Shown here piece after piece: positions 6,981-16,108 of a stretch of 64,000 nucleotides of DNA. This stretch comes from Herbihabitans rhizosphaerae (GTDB lineage Bacteria; Actinomycetota; Actinomycetes; Mycobacteriales; Pseudonocardiaceae). Numbering within the stretch: the stretch's first letter is position 1; each line of letters opens with the position of its first letter. A program made the position numbers and the translations under genes. Under the pieces are notes generated by a model. That model saw only the letters and a list, made by a program, of their open reading frames with translations, did not search any database and was not told the origin of the DNA. Location: contig NZ_SGWQ01000001.1 in assembly GCF_004216555.1 (NCBI RefSeq), positions 989,126-1,053,125 on the forward strand. Direction: 5' to 3'.

Positions 6981-8879
6981 GTGACCGTCGCGGCGAGCAC
7001 GGAGGACGCCAGAGTCCCGAGTGGACGGACGCTCCGTCGCCTCGGTGTCGAGCTGCTGCTCGGCGCGATCGTCGCCGCCGTGGTCAGCCTCGGCCTGCAG
7101 TGGCTCGTCGGGCGGTTCTGGACGCCGTACCCGTCCAATGTGCCGATCGCCTGGATGACGCTGGGCTGCGCCGCGCTGCTCGCCGTCGGGTTGTGGCTGG
7201 CCGCCGCGCGGCGCTGGCCGGGCTGGGCCACCCCGCTGTCCTGGGCGGGCCTGTCGGCGCTCGCCACGCTGCCGATCGCGTTGCTGCTCAAGGGAACCCG
7301 CTACTACCTCGGCGGCGTGGAGATCGACCAGTCGTTCCGCGCGCCGTACCTGACCCGGCTCACCGAGTCGGCCGCGCTGGCGGACATGAACTACACGGAC
7401 GTGCCACCTTACTACCCGGCTGGCTGGTTCTGGCTCGGCGGCCGGTTCGCCAACGCGCTCGGGCTGGAGGGCTGGCAGGCGTTCAAGCCGTGGTCGATGG
7501 TGACGCTGGCGGTGTCTGGCGTGCTGTGCTTCGCGCTGTGGAGCGTGCTGGTGCGCCGGCAGGTGGCGGTGGTGCTGGCGATGCTGACCACGATCGTCGG
7601 CGTGCTGCACGGCGCCGGCGAGCCGTACTCCTGGGTGATCGTGGCGACGATCCCGCCGCTGGCCGTGCTGGCCTGGCGGATGCTGTGCTCCCTGCGAACC
7701 GGCGAGCGGCCGATCGGCGCGGCCGTCGTGCTGGGGCTCGCCCTGGGTGCCTTCGGCGCGACGTACACGCTGCTTGCCGGTTTCTTCGCGCTGCTGCTGG
7801 TGTTGCTCGCGGTGGCGAATGTCGTTGTGACACAAGGGGAACGGATACTCGTGGCGCGACGGACGCTGGTGCCGGCCGCCGTGGTGGCCGCACTCGGGAT
7901 CGCGGTCGCGCTGCTGGTGTGGGCGCCGTATCTGGTGGCCGTGATCTCCGGCCGGCCGACGCACAACGCGGCGGCGCGCTTCCTGCCCGAGGCGAGCATC
8001 TACCTGCCGACGCCGATGCTGGAGTTCTCGGTGACCGGCGCGCTGTGCCTGGCCGGCGTGGTGTGGATCGTGGTGGCCGCGCGCCGCAGCGTGATCGCCG
8101 TCGGGCTCGGGGCGGTCGCGGCGACCTGCTACCTCTGGTACGCGCTGTCCACGCTGGCGCTCGTGGCGGACACGACGCTGCTGGCGTTCCGCACACAGGT
8201 GCTGCTGATCGTGGTGCTGGCCTGCGCCGGGGTGCTCGGGATCGCCAAGCTGGCCCGGTTCGGCGTGCGGCGGCTGCCCGCGCTCCCGGTGCGCACGCTG
8301 GGCCTGCTGCTCGCGTTCGGTGTGCTGCTTTCCCTTGTGCAGCAGGCACCATCGCTGCACGAGGACGGGGTGAAGGCGGCGTTCACCGACGCGTATCCGA
8401 CCGGCGGGAACGGTGCCAACGCGTCCTCGAAGGACGACCCGGACCAGTACGTGTCCCAAGTGGACAGTGAGATCAGGCGACTGACCGGCAAGCGGCCCGA
8501 CGAGTTGGTGCTGCTGTCGAACTCGTCGGTGTTGCTGACCGCTTTCCCTTACTGGACCTACCTTTCCGGGATCAGCCAGTACGGCAACCCGATGGCCGAC
8601 TTCAACGCGCGCGAGGCGGCGGTGAACCGGTGGGCGACGGCGACGACGCCCGATCGACTGGCGGCCGAGATGGACCGCAGCCCCGGCACGCGGCCGACAG
8701 TGCTGGTGCTGCTGCGCGATCCCGGCGGCGAGACGGCGTTCATCAGCTTGATCCGCGACGCCTTCCCGGCCGACCCGAACGGGCGGATGTACCCGGTGAC
8801 GTTCCCGATGTCCGCCTTCGCCGGCCCGCCGTTCACCCGATCGGATGTGGGCCCGTTCACCGTGGTCGTACGCCGCTGA
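6981..8879 (+). CDS. aftA: Galactan 5-O-arabinofuranosyltransferase AftA
   Basis: A 632-residue GT-C membrane enzyme that transfers the first arabinofuranose from decaprenyl-phosphoryl-arabinose to the galactan. The N-terminal two-thirds is strongly hydrophobic with about eleven helices. The first large loop carries the conserved 'VEIDQSFRAPYLTRLTES' segment with the acidic catalytic site and 'YYPAGWFWLGGR'. The C-terminal third (about 490-632) is a soluble extracytoplasmic domain. Position directly after dprE2 and length match Rv3792 (643 aa). The GTG start lies one base after the dprE2 stop. Its own stop overlaps the next gene as TGATG. Confidence 0.93.
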   Translation: MTVAASTEDARVPSGRTLRRLGVELLLGAIVAAVVSLGLQWLVGRFWTPYPSNVPIAWMTLGCAALLAVGLWLAAARRWPGWATPLSWAGLSALATLPIALLLKGTRYYLGGVEIDQSFRAPYLTRLTESAALADMNYTDVPPYYPAGWFWLGGRFANALGLEGWQAFKPWSMVTLAVSGVLCFALWSVLVRRQVAVVLAMLTTIVGVLHGAGEPYSWVIVATIPPLAVLAWRMLCSLRTGERPIGAAVVLGLALGAFGATYTLLAGFFALLLVLLAVANVVVTQGERILVARRTLVPAAVVAALGIAVALLVWAPYLVAVISGRPTHNAAARFLPEASIYLPTPMLEFSVTGALCLAGVVWIVVAARRSVIAVGLGAVAATCYLWYALSTLALVADTTLLAFRTQVLLIVVLACAGVLGIAKLARFGVRRLPALPVRTLGLLLAFGVLLSLVQQAPSLHEDGVKAAFTDAYPTGGNGANASSKDDPDQYVSQVDSEIRRLTGKRPDELVLLSNSSVLLTAFPYWTYLSGISQYGNPMADFNAREAAVNRWATATTPDRLAAEMDRSPGTRPTVLVLLRDPGGETAFISLIRDAFPADPNGRMYPVTFPMSAFAGPPFTRSDVGPFTVVVRR

Positions 8880-9436
8880 TGCTGAGCGAGGACATGGAGC
8901 GCACCCGCGAATCGGTGCGCGAGCAGTTCCCTGAGCCGGTCTCGGTGTACTACTTCCGCAAGAAGTTCCTGGTCTTCGACGACCACGGCGTGGTGCTGAC
9001 CGGCGTCTGGTACCACAACCGATTCCTGCGGATCGTGGGTTACATCGGCGTGCCGATCTACCTGCTGGCGTGCTTGGTGATCATGCTCCCGTACCTGGTG
9101 GTGCGCGGGCTGATCGACGAGTTCCGCTCCTCGTCCGACGCGCCGCGCCGGTCCGGCAAGGGTGGCGGGTGCACGGTCAGCTCCGGGGCGAACGCGGACG
9201 CGGTGGCGCTACACCGCGCGGTGCGCGCGGGCGGGCGCGACCAGTGGCTCGTGGTCTCGCCGTCGGGGTTCGCGGTGGTCGTGGTGAAGCGGGACGCGCC
9301 GCGTGTGCTGTGGCGGGCCGACGACTCCCGGCCGCCGCGGTTCGACGCGGGCCGGGTCGAGGTGAGCTGGCCGGGCGGTTCGGCCGTGCGGTTCGAACTG
9401 TCCGAGGCGGAGCGGATGCGGGGGCAGAGATCATGA
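8879..9436 (+). CDS. Unknown protein with membrane segment, coupled to aftA
   Basis: A 185-residue protein that I do not recognise. Residues 1-45 are hydrophilic with 'YYFRKKFLVFDDHGV', residues about 50-78 form one long or two short membrane helices ('IVGYIGVPIYLLACLVIMLP'), and a short Ser/Gly linker leads to a C-terminal domain of beta-strand character (about 100-185, 'DQWLVVSPSGFAVVVVKRD'). The ATG at 8879 overlaps the aftA stop as TGATG and the gene overlaps the next one as ATGA, so it is translationally coupled to arabinan synthesis on one side and to another unknown on the other. A link to the wall enzymes is inferred from coupling only. Confidence 0.75.
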   Translation: MLSEDMERTRESVREQFPEPVSVYYFRKKFLVFDDHGVVLTGVWYHNRFLRIVGYIGVPIYLLACLVIMLPYLVVRGLIDEFRSSSDAPRRSGKGGGCTVSSGANADAVALHRAVRAGGRDQWLVVSPSGFAVVVVKRDAPRVLWRADDSRPPRFDAGRVEVSWPGGSAVRFELSEAERMRGQRS

Positions 9437-10764
9437 CGGAACGGTGGGGATCGCGGTTCGAGCGTCCGCTCGGCGCGGCGGCGCTGGCCCGCCTGTCGCT
9501 GGGCGAGGACGAGCGGCTGCTGTGGGCGACCATGCTGTTCGGCGCGCGCAGGGTCGGCTATGACGTTCGCGGGCTCGACGAGCAGGGGCAGCCGAAGCGA
9601 TCACTGCTCGGCCGTGGCGCCTCGGCGGCCGCCAACGTCGCGGGCGGCGCCGCGCTGACCGTGCTCGCCGGAGGCGGTGACGGGGACAACGGGAGCCGGC
9701 CGGACGCGCCCCGGCCGCCGATGGTCGTCCCGTTCGGTGGTGCGCCGGATTGTCTTGCGGCACAACTGTTCCGGCGCGACGGGCTGCCCGACTACGACCC
9801 GATCCTGGTGGCGCTCACCGCTGGTCGGCTGGCCGTGCTGGTGCAGCGCGAGGAGCCGGAGGAGTCGAAGCCGACCTCGATGCTCGGCAAGGCGGCGCGG
9901 TTCGGCTTGGCGGTCGGCAAAGGGCTCGCCGAGTCCGGCAAGGCAGCCGTGGACATCTTCTCCGACCGGGTGAAGTACTACGGCCGCAACGTCGAGGGCA
10001 AGCCGGTCTGGACGCCGGAGATGGCGCCGTTCGGCGAGATGCCGCGGGACCGGATCGGCGGTGTCGCGCCGGCCCAGCGGCGCGCGCTCAAGCAGGACTT
10101 CCCGTGCCTTCGAGTGTCCTTTGTGGACGATTCAGGGCTGGATCTGGTGCTCGGCGGCCAGGATCCGTCGGTTCCAGTGGATGCACGCGCGGACGGTGGG
10201 CGGGCGATGAGCGATCTGGCGGCGTGGCTCCAACCCGGTGAGCGGCTGATGGTCCGGCTACCCGCCGTTCCCGGCTGGGTCGGGGCCAGAATCGGTGGCA
10301 CGCAAGCGATTCCGTACACCCCGGCGCGGCGGATGCCGGAGGTGCACGCGGACCCGCCGCGCTGGCCGCTGCCGACCGAGCGACCCATGGACGACGAGGA
10401 CTGGCCGGACGACCCGACGCTCGCCTACTGGGTCTGGGCGCGCGATCCCGAGCAGGACGCGGTGCGCTTCGCCGACCATTTCGCGGCCGGCCGGGCCCAG
10501 GCGACTCTGGTGATCACCGACCGCAGGCTGGCGATCGTGTACCCGCGCCGGGTTCTCGAGCCGCCCGCCGAACCCGCCCCCGAGGGGTACACGACCTTCG
10601 AGGAGAGTGCCGGCCCCAGCCTGCGCGCGCTGACCGCCCCGCACGTGGGCCGCAGCGCCCCGCCGTCCTCCGCCGTGCGCCTCGACTTCCACGACGGCTC
10701 GACGCTGCTCGTCGCCCACCCCGAAGCCGCACACGGAATCCGGCACACCGGCACCTGGACCTGA
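9433..10764 (+). CDS. Unknown soluble protein, last gene of dprE1-aftA operon
   Basis: A 443-residue protein without recognised catalytic motifs, probably cytoplasmic. Two segments read like related beta-rich modules of the kind found in short bacterial PH-like domains: 'DPILVALTAGRLAVLVQRE' at about 117-135 and 'RAQATLVITDRRLAIVYPRR' at about 356-375. A Gly/Ala-rich stretch (about 58-82) and an amphipathic segment (about 148-170) lie between. The ATG overlaps the preceding gene's stop as ATGA. Paired with the small membrane protein before it, it may form a complex at the membrane; this is inference. A promoter region and a GC drop follow before the Fic gene. Confidence 0.72.
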   Translation: MTERWGSRFERPLGAAALARLSLGEDERLLWATMLFGARRVGYDVRGLDEQGQPKRSLLGRGASAAANVAGGAALTVLAGGGDGDNGSRPDAPRPPMVVPFGGAPDCLAAQLFRRDGLPDYDPILVALTAGRLAVLVQREEPEESKPTSMLGKAARFGLAVGKGLAESGKAAVDIFSDRVKYYGRNVEGKPVWTPEMAPFGEMPRDRIGGVAPAQRRALKQDFPCLRVSFVDDSGLDLVLGGQDPSVPVDARADGGRAMSDLAAWLQPGERLMVRLPAVPGWVGARIGGTQAIPYTPARRMPEVHADPPRWPLPTERPMDDEDWPDDPTLAYWVWARDPEQDAVRFADHFAAGRAQATLVITDRRLAIVYPRRVLEPPAEPAPEGYTTFEESAGPSLRALTAPHVGRSAPPSSAVRLDFHDGSTLLVAHPEAAHGIRHTGTWT

Positions 10765-10890
10765 TCGGCTTTGAATCACAGCCATGTAATTTAAAGCCTC
10801 AAGCCGAATCCTTACATTGTGCGGCACACTCTGCAAGAAGGTTTCAGAACTGCCGTAGGCTTTTAACGTCTCGCCTGCTAAACTTTAAAA
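10765..10890 (+). promoter_or_regulatory. AT-richer promoter region of the fic gene
   Basis: This 126-bp gap is clearly AT-richer than its surroundings. TAAACT (10879-10884) ends six bases before the GTG of the Fic gene and there is no Shine-Dalgarno sequence, suggesting a leaderless transcript. Two TTTAAA cores (10793-10798 and 10884-10889) may be regulator sites, since the Fic protein carries its own C-terminal DNA-binding-like domain. Confidence 0.45.
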
Positions 10891-12069
10891 GTGCAGGTAG
10901 CAGAGTTCCGTCGTTCCCCGGTCGGCCACCTGACTCCGATCAGTGGCACCGATCCGGCGACCGGTCATGCCTTCGCGCACCATGCCTTCGTCCCGTCTCC
11001 GCTACCAGCGACCGTTGACCTGAAGCCCACCACCTACAAGATCATCAGCGAGGCGGACAGGGCGCTGGGCGTTCTCCATGCTCGAGTAGCGCAACTGCCA
11101 AACCCTCGCCTGCTGGTCCAGCCCTCGCTGACCCGCGAGGCGGTCAGCACGTCGGCGCTCGAGGGAACGTACGCCCCACTGGCAGACGTACTTGAAGCCC
11201 AGTATCGCCAGGCTGCGGATACCAGCGCGGAGGTCAAGGAGGTCCGCAACTATATCGACGCGGCGTTTCGCGGACTGGCCTTGATCGAAAAGAAACCCAT
11301 ATGTCTCAACGTGATTGCCGAGTTGCAAGGAATTCTCGTCAAGGGAACTCGCGGTGACACGTACGACGCCGGTCAACTCCGGGAACGTTTGGTGTGCATC
11401 GGCGATCGCGGGCGAGGAGTTGAACAGGCACGCTTCGTTCCACCTCCTCCTGGACAACTCCTCGTGGACGGTGTCAGCGAATGGGAGAAGTGGATCAATG
11501 CCGAGCAGGAGATGCCCGTCCTGGTGAAGACGGCATTGAGCCATTACCAGTTTGAAACACTTCACCCTTTCAGCGATGGTAACGGCAGGATCGGGCGCCT
11601 CGCCATCACGTTGCAGATGATCGAGGAGCGCGTGCTGGAGCACCCAGTGCTGAACCTTTCGCCCTGGCTGGAGCCACGCCGCGAAGATTACATAGACCAC
11701 CTGCTCGATACGAGCAAGACGGGAAACTTCGATCCATGGGTCAACTTCTTCGCTCGTGCTGTCCGCGCACAAGCGAACGCAGCGGTCACGACGGTCGACA
11801 AGTTGATCGCCTTCTCGAATGAGGTCGCAAACAAGATGAAGGCCGCCGGCGAACGAAGCCCGGCTCTGCTCAATCTGGCCGCCAACATCATTGGCTACCC
11901 CGTTATGACAGTGACGCGGGTACAACACGATCTGGCCGTCAGCTACCCCACTGCCAACTCGGCCATCGCAAAGTTGGTCGGTGCCGGATATTTGAGGGAG
12001 ATAACCGGCAGAACCTACGGACGCTTGTTCCTCTGCGATCGTGTCTATGACCTACTCGCGGATGGCTGA
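10891..12069 (+). CDS. Fic-domain adenylyltransferase with inhibitory helix and C-terminal winged helix
   Basis: A 392-residue class II Fic protein. The active-site motif 'HPFSDGNGRIGR' is complete at 225-236, so AMP transfer from ATP to a target hydroxyl is expected. An N-terminal inhibitory motif 'TSALEG' (87-92, T..E91-G92) should block ATP until displaced. Residues about 310-392 ('ALLNLAANIIGYPVMTVTRV', 'LAVSYPTANSAIAKLVGAGY') look like a winged helix, as in other Fic/DNA-binding fusions. Codon use is less GC-biased than in the wall genes on both sides, which suggests acquisition by transfer. It stands alone in the wall locus. Target unknown. Confidence 0.9.
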   Translation: MQVAEFRRSPVGHLTPISGTDPATGHAFAHHAFVPSPLPATVDLKPTTYKIISEADRALGVLHARVAQLPNPRLLVQPSLTREAVSTSALEGTYAPLADVLEAQYRQAADTSAEVKEVRNYIDAAFRGLALIEKKPICLNVIAELQGILVKGTRGDTYDAGQLRERLVCIGDRGRGVEQARFVPPPPGQLLVDGVSEWEKWINAEQEMPVLVKTALSHYQFETLHPFSDGNGRIGRLAITLQMIEERVLEHPVLNLSPWLEPRREDYIDHLLDTSKTGNFDPWVNFFARAVRAQANAAVTTVDKLIAFSNEVANKMKAAGERSPALLNLAANIIGYPVMTVTRVQHDLAVSYPTANSAIAKLVGAGYLREITGRTYGRLFLCDRVYDLLADG

Positions 12070-12264
12070 GCAGTGGCGTCACCCCCGACTCCTGTCGGTC
12101 CCCTCCGCTAACTTGGACCCATCGGGGGCGGCGCGCGAAACATGAAGGTGGATCTGAGTGCGCGCTTACGGCGTGATCGTCACTTTGTCCACGTGTGAGT
12201 GACATGCGTTACGTCCGAACGGGTGTGCTGGGGTGACCCTTCACCACTCCCCTAACATCCCCGC
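12070..12264 (+). promoter_or_regulatory. Intergenic region with probable leaderless promoter of emb
   Basis: A 195-bp gap without a supported gene. TAACAT (12253-12258) lies six bases before the GTG of the arabinosyltransferase, and no Shine-Dalgarno is present, so a leaderless transcript is likely. A small inverted repeat, GTCACT (12179-12184) and AGTGAC (12198-12203), could be a regulator site. Nothing else stands out. Confidence 0.45.
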
Positions 12265-15114
12265 GTGTCGGTCAACACGGCGGAATCGCCGCGCGTCGAG
12301 CCCGAACCGAAGCCCTCGCAGGTCAGGGGATCGGCCCCGAGAGCTCGGCTGGTCGCCGCCGTCCTGGCGCTGATCTCCGGCCTGACCGCGATCCTGTTCA
12401 TGCTGGCGCCGGTCGACCAGGACACCGTCACCTACCAGTGGCCCACCGCCGGCCCACAGGACAGCGCGCTGCCGCTGTTCCCCTACCGGCCGGCCACCCT
12501 CGACGCGCGGGTCGGCTGCGCGCAGACGGCAGCACTCCCGGGCGGCACCCTGCTGTCGACCACCCCGCCCCCGGGCAGCGCCGTGCACCGGCCGACTGGC
12601 AGCGGGCTCACCGTCGAGTCGCGCGGCGGCGCGCTCGCCGTGCGGATCGGCCCCGCCACGGTGACCGTGCCGGGCTGCGAGGTGCACGTCCGGTCCGACG
12701 GCGGCAGCACGACGGTGCTCGCCGGCCGGAACGAGATCAGCCGAATCCCGGCCGCACCCGTCGTGCAGGGCTTCTTCACCGACCTGCCACCCACCGCCGA
12801 CACGGCCGGCATGCGGATCACCGCACAGACCGACGGCCGGTTCCAGAGCGGCCCGACCGTGCTCAAGATCGTGCTGGGCGTCGTGTCGGTGTTGTGTCTG
12901 ATCGCCGCGCTGCTCGTGCTGCGACGACTCGATCGGGCGTCCACCCATCGGGTGAAGATCCTCACCGCCAAGGTGATCCGACCGAAGGCGTTGGACGGCG
13001 TCGTACTCGCCGCGCTCGCCGTCTGGGTGTTCATCGGCCCGCTCACCGTCGACGACGGCTACATCGCCACGATGCTCAAGTCCGCGCAGGACACCGACTT
13101 CGTGGGCAACTACTTCCGGTGGTTCAACGTCCCGGAGGCGCCGTTCGGCTGGTTCTACGAGGTGTACCGGCTGTGGGCCGAGGCCGGGTACTCCACGCCG
13201 TGGATGCGGCTGCCGTCCGCGATCACGGGCCTGGCCAGCTGGCTGATCATCGACCGGATGGTGCTCCCCCGGGTCACCGCCGGCTCCCGCCGCGCGGCCC
13301 GCTGGACGGCGGCCGGCGCGTTCCTGCTCTGGTACCTCGCCTACGACGTCGGCATGCGCCCCGAGCCGTGGATCGTGCTCGGCACCCTGCTGGTGTTCGT
13401 GCTCACCGAACGCGCGATCGCCACCCGCGCGGTGTCCACACTGGCCGTCGCGGTGATCGTGGCCGGCGCCACCGTGGCGGTCACGCCGACCGGTATCGCC
13501 GCGGTGCTGCCGCTGATCGCCGCGCTGCCGAGGATCGTGCGCAAGCTGCGCAACCGACACGACCTGCCGGTGTGGGCCTGGCTGCCGATCGCGTTCGCCG
13601 CGGTCGCGTCGATCCTGCCGTTCATGTTCTACGACCAGACGCTCGGCACGGTGATCGAGGCGACCAGGGTGCGCGGCGAGATCGGCCCGAACATGTCCTG
13701 GTTGCAGGAGAACGAGCGCTACCGGCGGCTGCTCGATCCGACGCTGACCGAGGGCGCGCTGAGCCGCCGGGTGCCGGTCCTGCTCACCTATCTCGCCGCC
13801 GTGTTCGCCGGATTCCTGGTGCTGTACAAGCGATTCCGCGGTTCGAGCAGCACCTTCGGACTGGCCGCCGGACCGACCCGCCGACTGCTGGTGGCGACCG
13901 CGCTGGTGCCCGTGCTGCTGGTGTTCACGCCGACCAAGTGGACGCACCACTTCGGCGCGCTCGCCGGTCTCGGCACGATCGCGCTCGCCGTCGCGGTGCA
14001 CGCGATGGTGCACGGCGCCGCGCGGCACGCGGTGGCCAAGGTCGCGCTGATCATCGTCTTCGCGTTCATGCTGGCGGTGGGTGTCGCCGCGCCCAACACG
14101 TGGTGGGCGCTGTCCACCCGCAACGTGAAGTGGAGCGAGGAAACCCCTGCCCTGGCCGGGTTCTCGCTGTCCATGCTGGCGCTCGCGGCCGGTGGTGCGC
14201 TGGCGCTGGCGGCACTCGTACTGACCTGGCGCCACAGCCGGTGGGCGCCGTCGGCCGGTGTGCTGGTCGCCTGCGCGGTGTGGGCGGTGGTCGCGATCGA
14301 GGTGGCCAGCGTCGCCTACTCGGTCGTGGTGCGCCGCAACACGTTCAGCATCGGCAAGGACAGTCTGCACGCGCTCACCGGCAGCACCTGCGGCCTCGAG
14401 TCCACTGTGGACGTCGAACCCGATCCGTCGGTGGGCCTACTGCGACCGGCCGCCGACGGCTGGTTCGAACTACCGTCCAATGTGGACGTTCGCAAAACGC
14501 CGCCGCTCGTGGTGCCGACACTCGGCGGGCCGGATGCCCGGATCGAGGTCGAGTTCGGCAAGCAGAACGGGCCGACGGTGGGCACCCTGGCGCGCGTCTC
14601 CGGCCCGGCCGGCACCGACGACGGCCTGTGGCGGGACCAGCGCTACGACCCGGCGAAGCACGCGCCGGCCGCCGATCGCGTCCGTGCCACCGTGAGTGGT
14701 GGCGAACTCGGCAGGCCACGGCTACCCGCCGTGGTGCCGCTGGCCGATGTCGTGCCGGCGAGTGAGCGGGTCGGGCTGGACTGGCCGAACGCGTTCCTGC
14801 TGCCGTGCCGGACGCCGTCGCAGCTCTCCGGTGGGGTGATCGCGCCGACCACCTACCGGCTCGCCGCCGGATCCGACATGCGCGGGCTGGTCGGCGGCGA
14901 GGCGGACCCGAACAACGGCGGCCCGTACGCGCCGCTGCAGGGTGTCGGCACCGAGCAGGTGCTGCCCGCGTACCTGCGCGGCGACGCGATCTACGAGCCG
15001 CTGCAGGTCATCCGGATGCGTTACGTGGCACCGGTTTCCGGTGTCACCGTGGAGCACGGCACGCGCCGGGTGAACGGCTGGGAGCGCGGCCCGGAGATCA
15101 CGATCGGCGGCTGA
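12265..15114 (+). CDS. emb: Arabinofuranosyltransferase of the Emb family
   Basis: A 949-residue GT-C arabinosyltransferase that extends arabinan from decaprenyl-phosphoryl-arabinose outside the membrane. A cytoplasmic tail and first helix (about 29-50) lead to an extracytoplasmic jelly-roll region (about 50-200), then the polytopic core. The catalytic acidic pair is D263-D264 in 'TVDDGYIATM', followed by 'GNYFRWFNVPEAPFGW', the conserved block that contains the ethambutol-resistance region in EmbB. The last third (about 690-949) is a carbohydrate-binding-like extracellular domain. M. tuberculosis has three Emb proteins of about 1,094-1,098 residues; only one is seen here and it is shorter, as in related genera with a single Emb. 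Confidence 0.94.
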   Translation: MSVNTAESPRVEPEPKPSQVRGSAPRARLVAAVLALISGLTAILFMLAPVDQDTVTYQWPTAGPQDSALPLFPYRPATLDARVGCAQTAALPGGTLLSTTPPPGSAVHRPTGSGLTVESRGGALAVRIGPATVTVPGCEVHVRSDGGSTTVLAGRNEISRIPAAPVVQGFFTDLPPTADTAGMRITAQTDGRFQSGPTVLKIVLGVVSVLCLIAALLVLRRLDRASTHRVKILTAKVIRPKALDGVVLAALAVWVFIGPLTVDDGYIATMLKSAQDTDFVGNYFRWFNVPEAPFGWFYEVYRLWAEAGYSTPWMRLPSAITGLASWLIIDRMVLPRVTAGSRRAARWTAAGAFLLWYLAYDVGMRPEPWIVLGTLLVFVLTERAIATRAVSTLAVAVIVAGATVAVTPTGIAAVLPLIAALPRIVRKLRNRHDLPVWAWLPIAFAAVASILPFMFYDQTLGTVIEATRVRGEIGPNMSWLQENERYRRLLDPTLTEGALSRRVPVLLTYLAAVFAGFLVLYKRFRGSSSTFGLAAGPTRRLLVATALVPVLLVFTPTKWTHHFGALAGLGTIALAVAVHAMVHGAARHAVAKVALIIVFAFMLAVGVAAPNTWWALSTRNVKWSEETPALAGFSLSMLALAAGGALALAALVLTWRHSRWAPSAGVLVACAVWAVVAIEVASVAYSVVVRRNTFSIGKDSLHALTGSTCGLESTVDVEPDPSVGLLRPAADGWFELPSNVDVRKTPPLVVPTLGGPDARIEVEFGKQNGPTVGTLARVSGPAGTDDGLWRDQRYDPAKHAPAADRVRATVSGGELGRPRLPAVVPLADVVPASERVGLDWPNAFLLPCRTPSQLSGGVIAPTTYRLAAGSDMRGLVGGEADPNNGGPYAPLQGVGTEQVLPAYLRGDAIYEPLQVIRMRYVAPVSGVTVEHGTRRVNGWERGPEITIGG

Positions 15115-15141
15115 GGATTCCGCCGACCGTGATCACCGACC

Positions 15142-16062
15142 TCACTTCAGGGCGAGGCTGAACGGCCACCGCCCGCCGTCGATCGCCGTGACACCGGACG
15201 ACACCTCAGCGGGAAGTTGCTCCGCCGGGTCGCCTCCCCAAGCGAGGACTCGCCCACCGGGCATGAGCGCCAGGTTGTTCGAGTAGCCGGCCGCCACGTC
15301 CAGCGCCCCGTCCACGGTTCCGGGTGGTGGGCCGCTGCTGTCGCCCCACGCGGTGATGGTGCCGTCCCGGCGCAGCGCGACGGCGTGGACGAACTCGGCG
15401 TCGATGTCGATCACATCGGCCAGCCCTGGCGGAACGTCGCCCTGAGCCAAGAAGCCCCAGGACAGGACATTGCCGGCGGCGGTGCGCACCACGGTGGAGG
15501 CCATGTTCGCCGCGATGCCGGCCACGCCGGACCGCGCCTCGGACGGCACGGTGGACTCGCCGTACTCGTTGGACCCCCAGGCCAGCACTTCGCCCGTCGA
15601 GGTCAGCGCGACGCTGTGGGTCTCGCCCGCCGCGACGGCCACGATCCCGGACTGGGCCGACGCCGGCACCGTGCTCTGGCCCGAACTGTTGTCGCCCCAG
15701 GCCACGACCTTGCCCGCCGAGGTCACGGCGAGACTGTGGGTGGAACCGGCCGAGATCGCGACGATCCCGGACTGGGCCGCCGCCGGCACCGTGGCCTGGC
15801 CGCGGTCGTTCGCGCCCCACCCGAGAACCTTGCCGCCGGAGGTCAGCGCGAGCCCGTAGCCGTTGCCGGCGGAGATCGCGATCACCCCGGACTGAGCCTC
15901 GGCCGGGACGTTCAGCTCACCATTGGTGTTGCCACCCCACGCGATGACCCGACCCACCGCGGCCGCATCGGGAGCCGCATTAGCGACACCCGGACTGACC
16001 ACCATTCCGGCGAATACCGCCGCGGCGACCAGTCGTGCCGGTCTCTTTCGTACATTCAACAT
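15142..16062 (-). CDS. Secreted RCC1-type seven-bladed beta-propeller protein (copy 1)
   Basis: A 306-residue exported protein. Residues 1-29 form a signal peptide ending 'GVANA'. The rest is built of seven repeats of about 40 (later 36-37) residues with the pattern V-x-A/G-W-G ... S-G-x-x-A-I-S-A-G ... L-A-L-x-x-x-G, as in RCC1/alpha-tubulin-suppressor-like propellers. Seven repeats predict a closed seven-bladed ring. No catalytic motif is present; binding of protein or glycan outside the cell is the likely role. The ATG at 16060-16062 is preceded by AAAGGACG. The next gene upstream encodes a paralogue in the same direction. Confidence 0.85.
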   Translation of the reverse strand: MLNVRKRPARLVAAAVFAGMVVSPGVANAAPDAAAVGRVIAWGGNTNGELNVPAEAQSGVIAISAGNGYGLALTSGGKVLGWGANDRGQATVPAAAQSGIVAISAGSTHSLAVTSAGKVVAWGDNSSGQSTVPASAQSGIVAVAAGETHSVALTSTGEVLAWGSNEYGESTVPSEARSGVAGIAANMASTVVRTAAGNVLSWGFLAQGDVPPGLADVIDIDAEFVHAVALRRDGTITAWGDSSGPPPGTVDGALDVAAGYSNNLALMPGGRVLAWGGDPAEQLPAEVSSGVTAIDGGRWPFSLALK

Positions 16063-16108
16063 CAGCACACCCGTCCTTTGAGAATTGAATTCCGTTCGAC
16101 CGAGAGCC

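Noticed and set aside
12241-14370. 709-codon antisense frame opposite emb
   Set aside because: Shadow of emb with no start signal or recognisable protein family.
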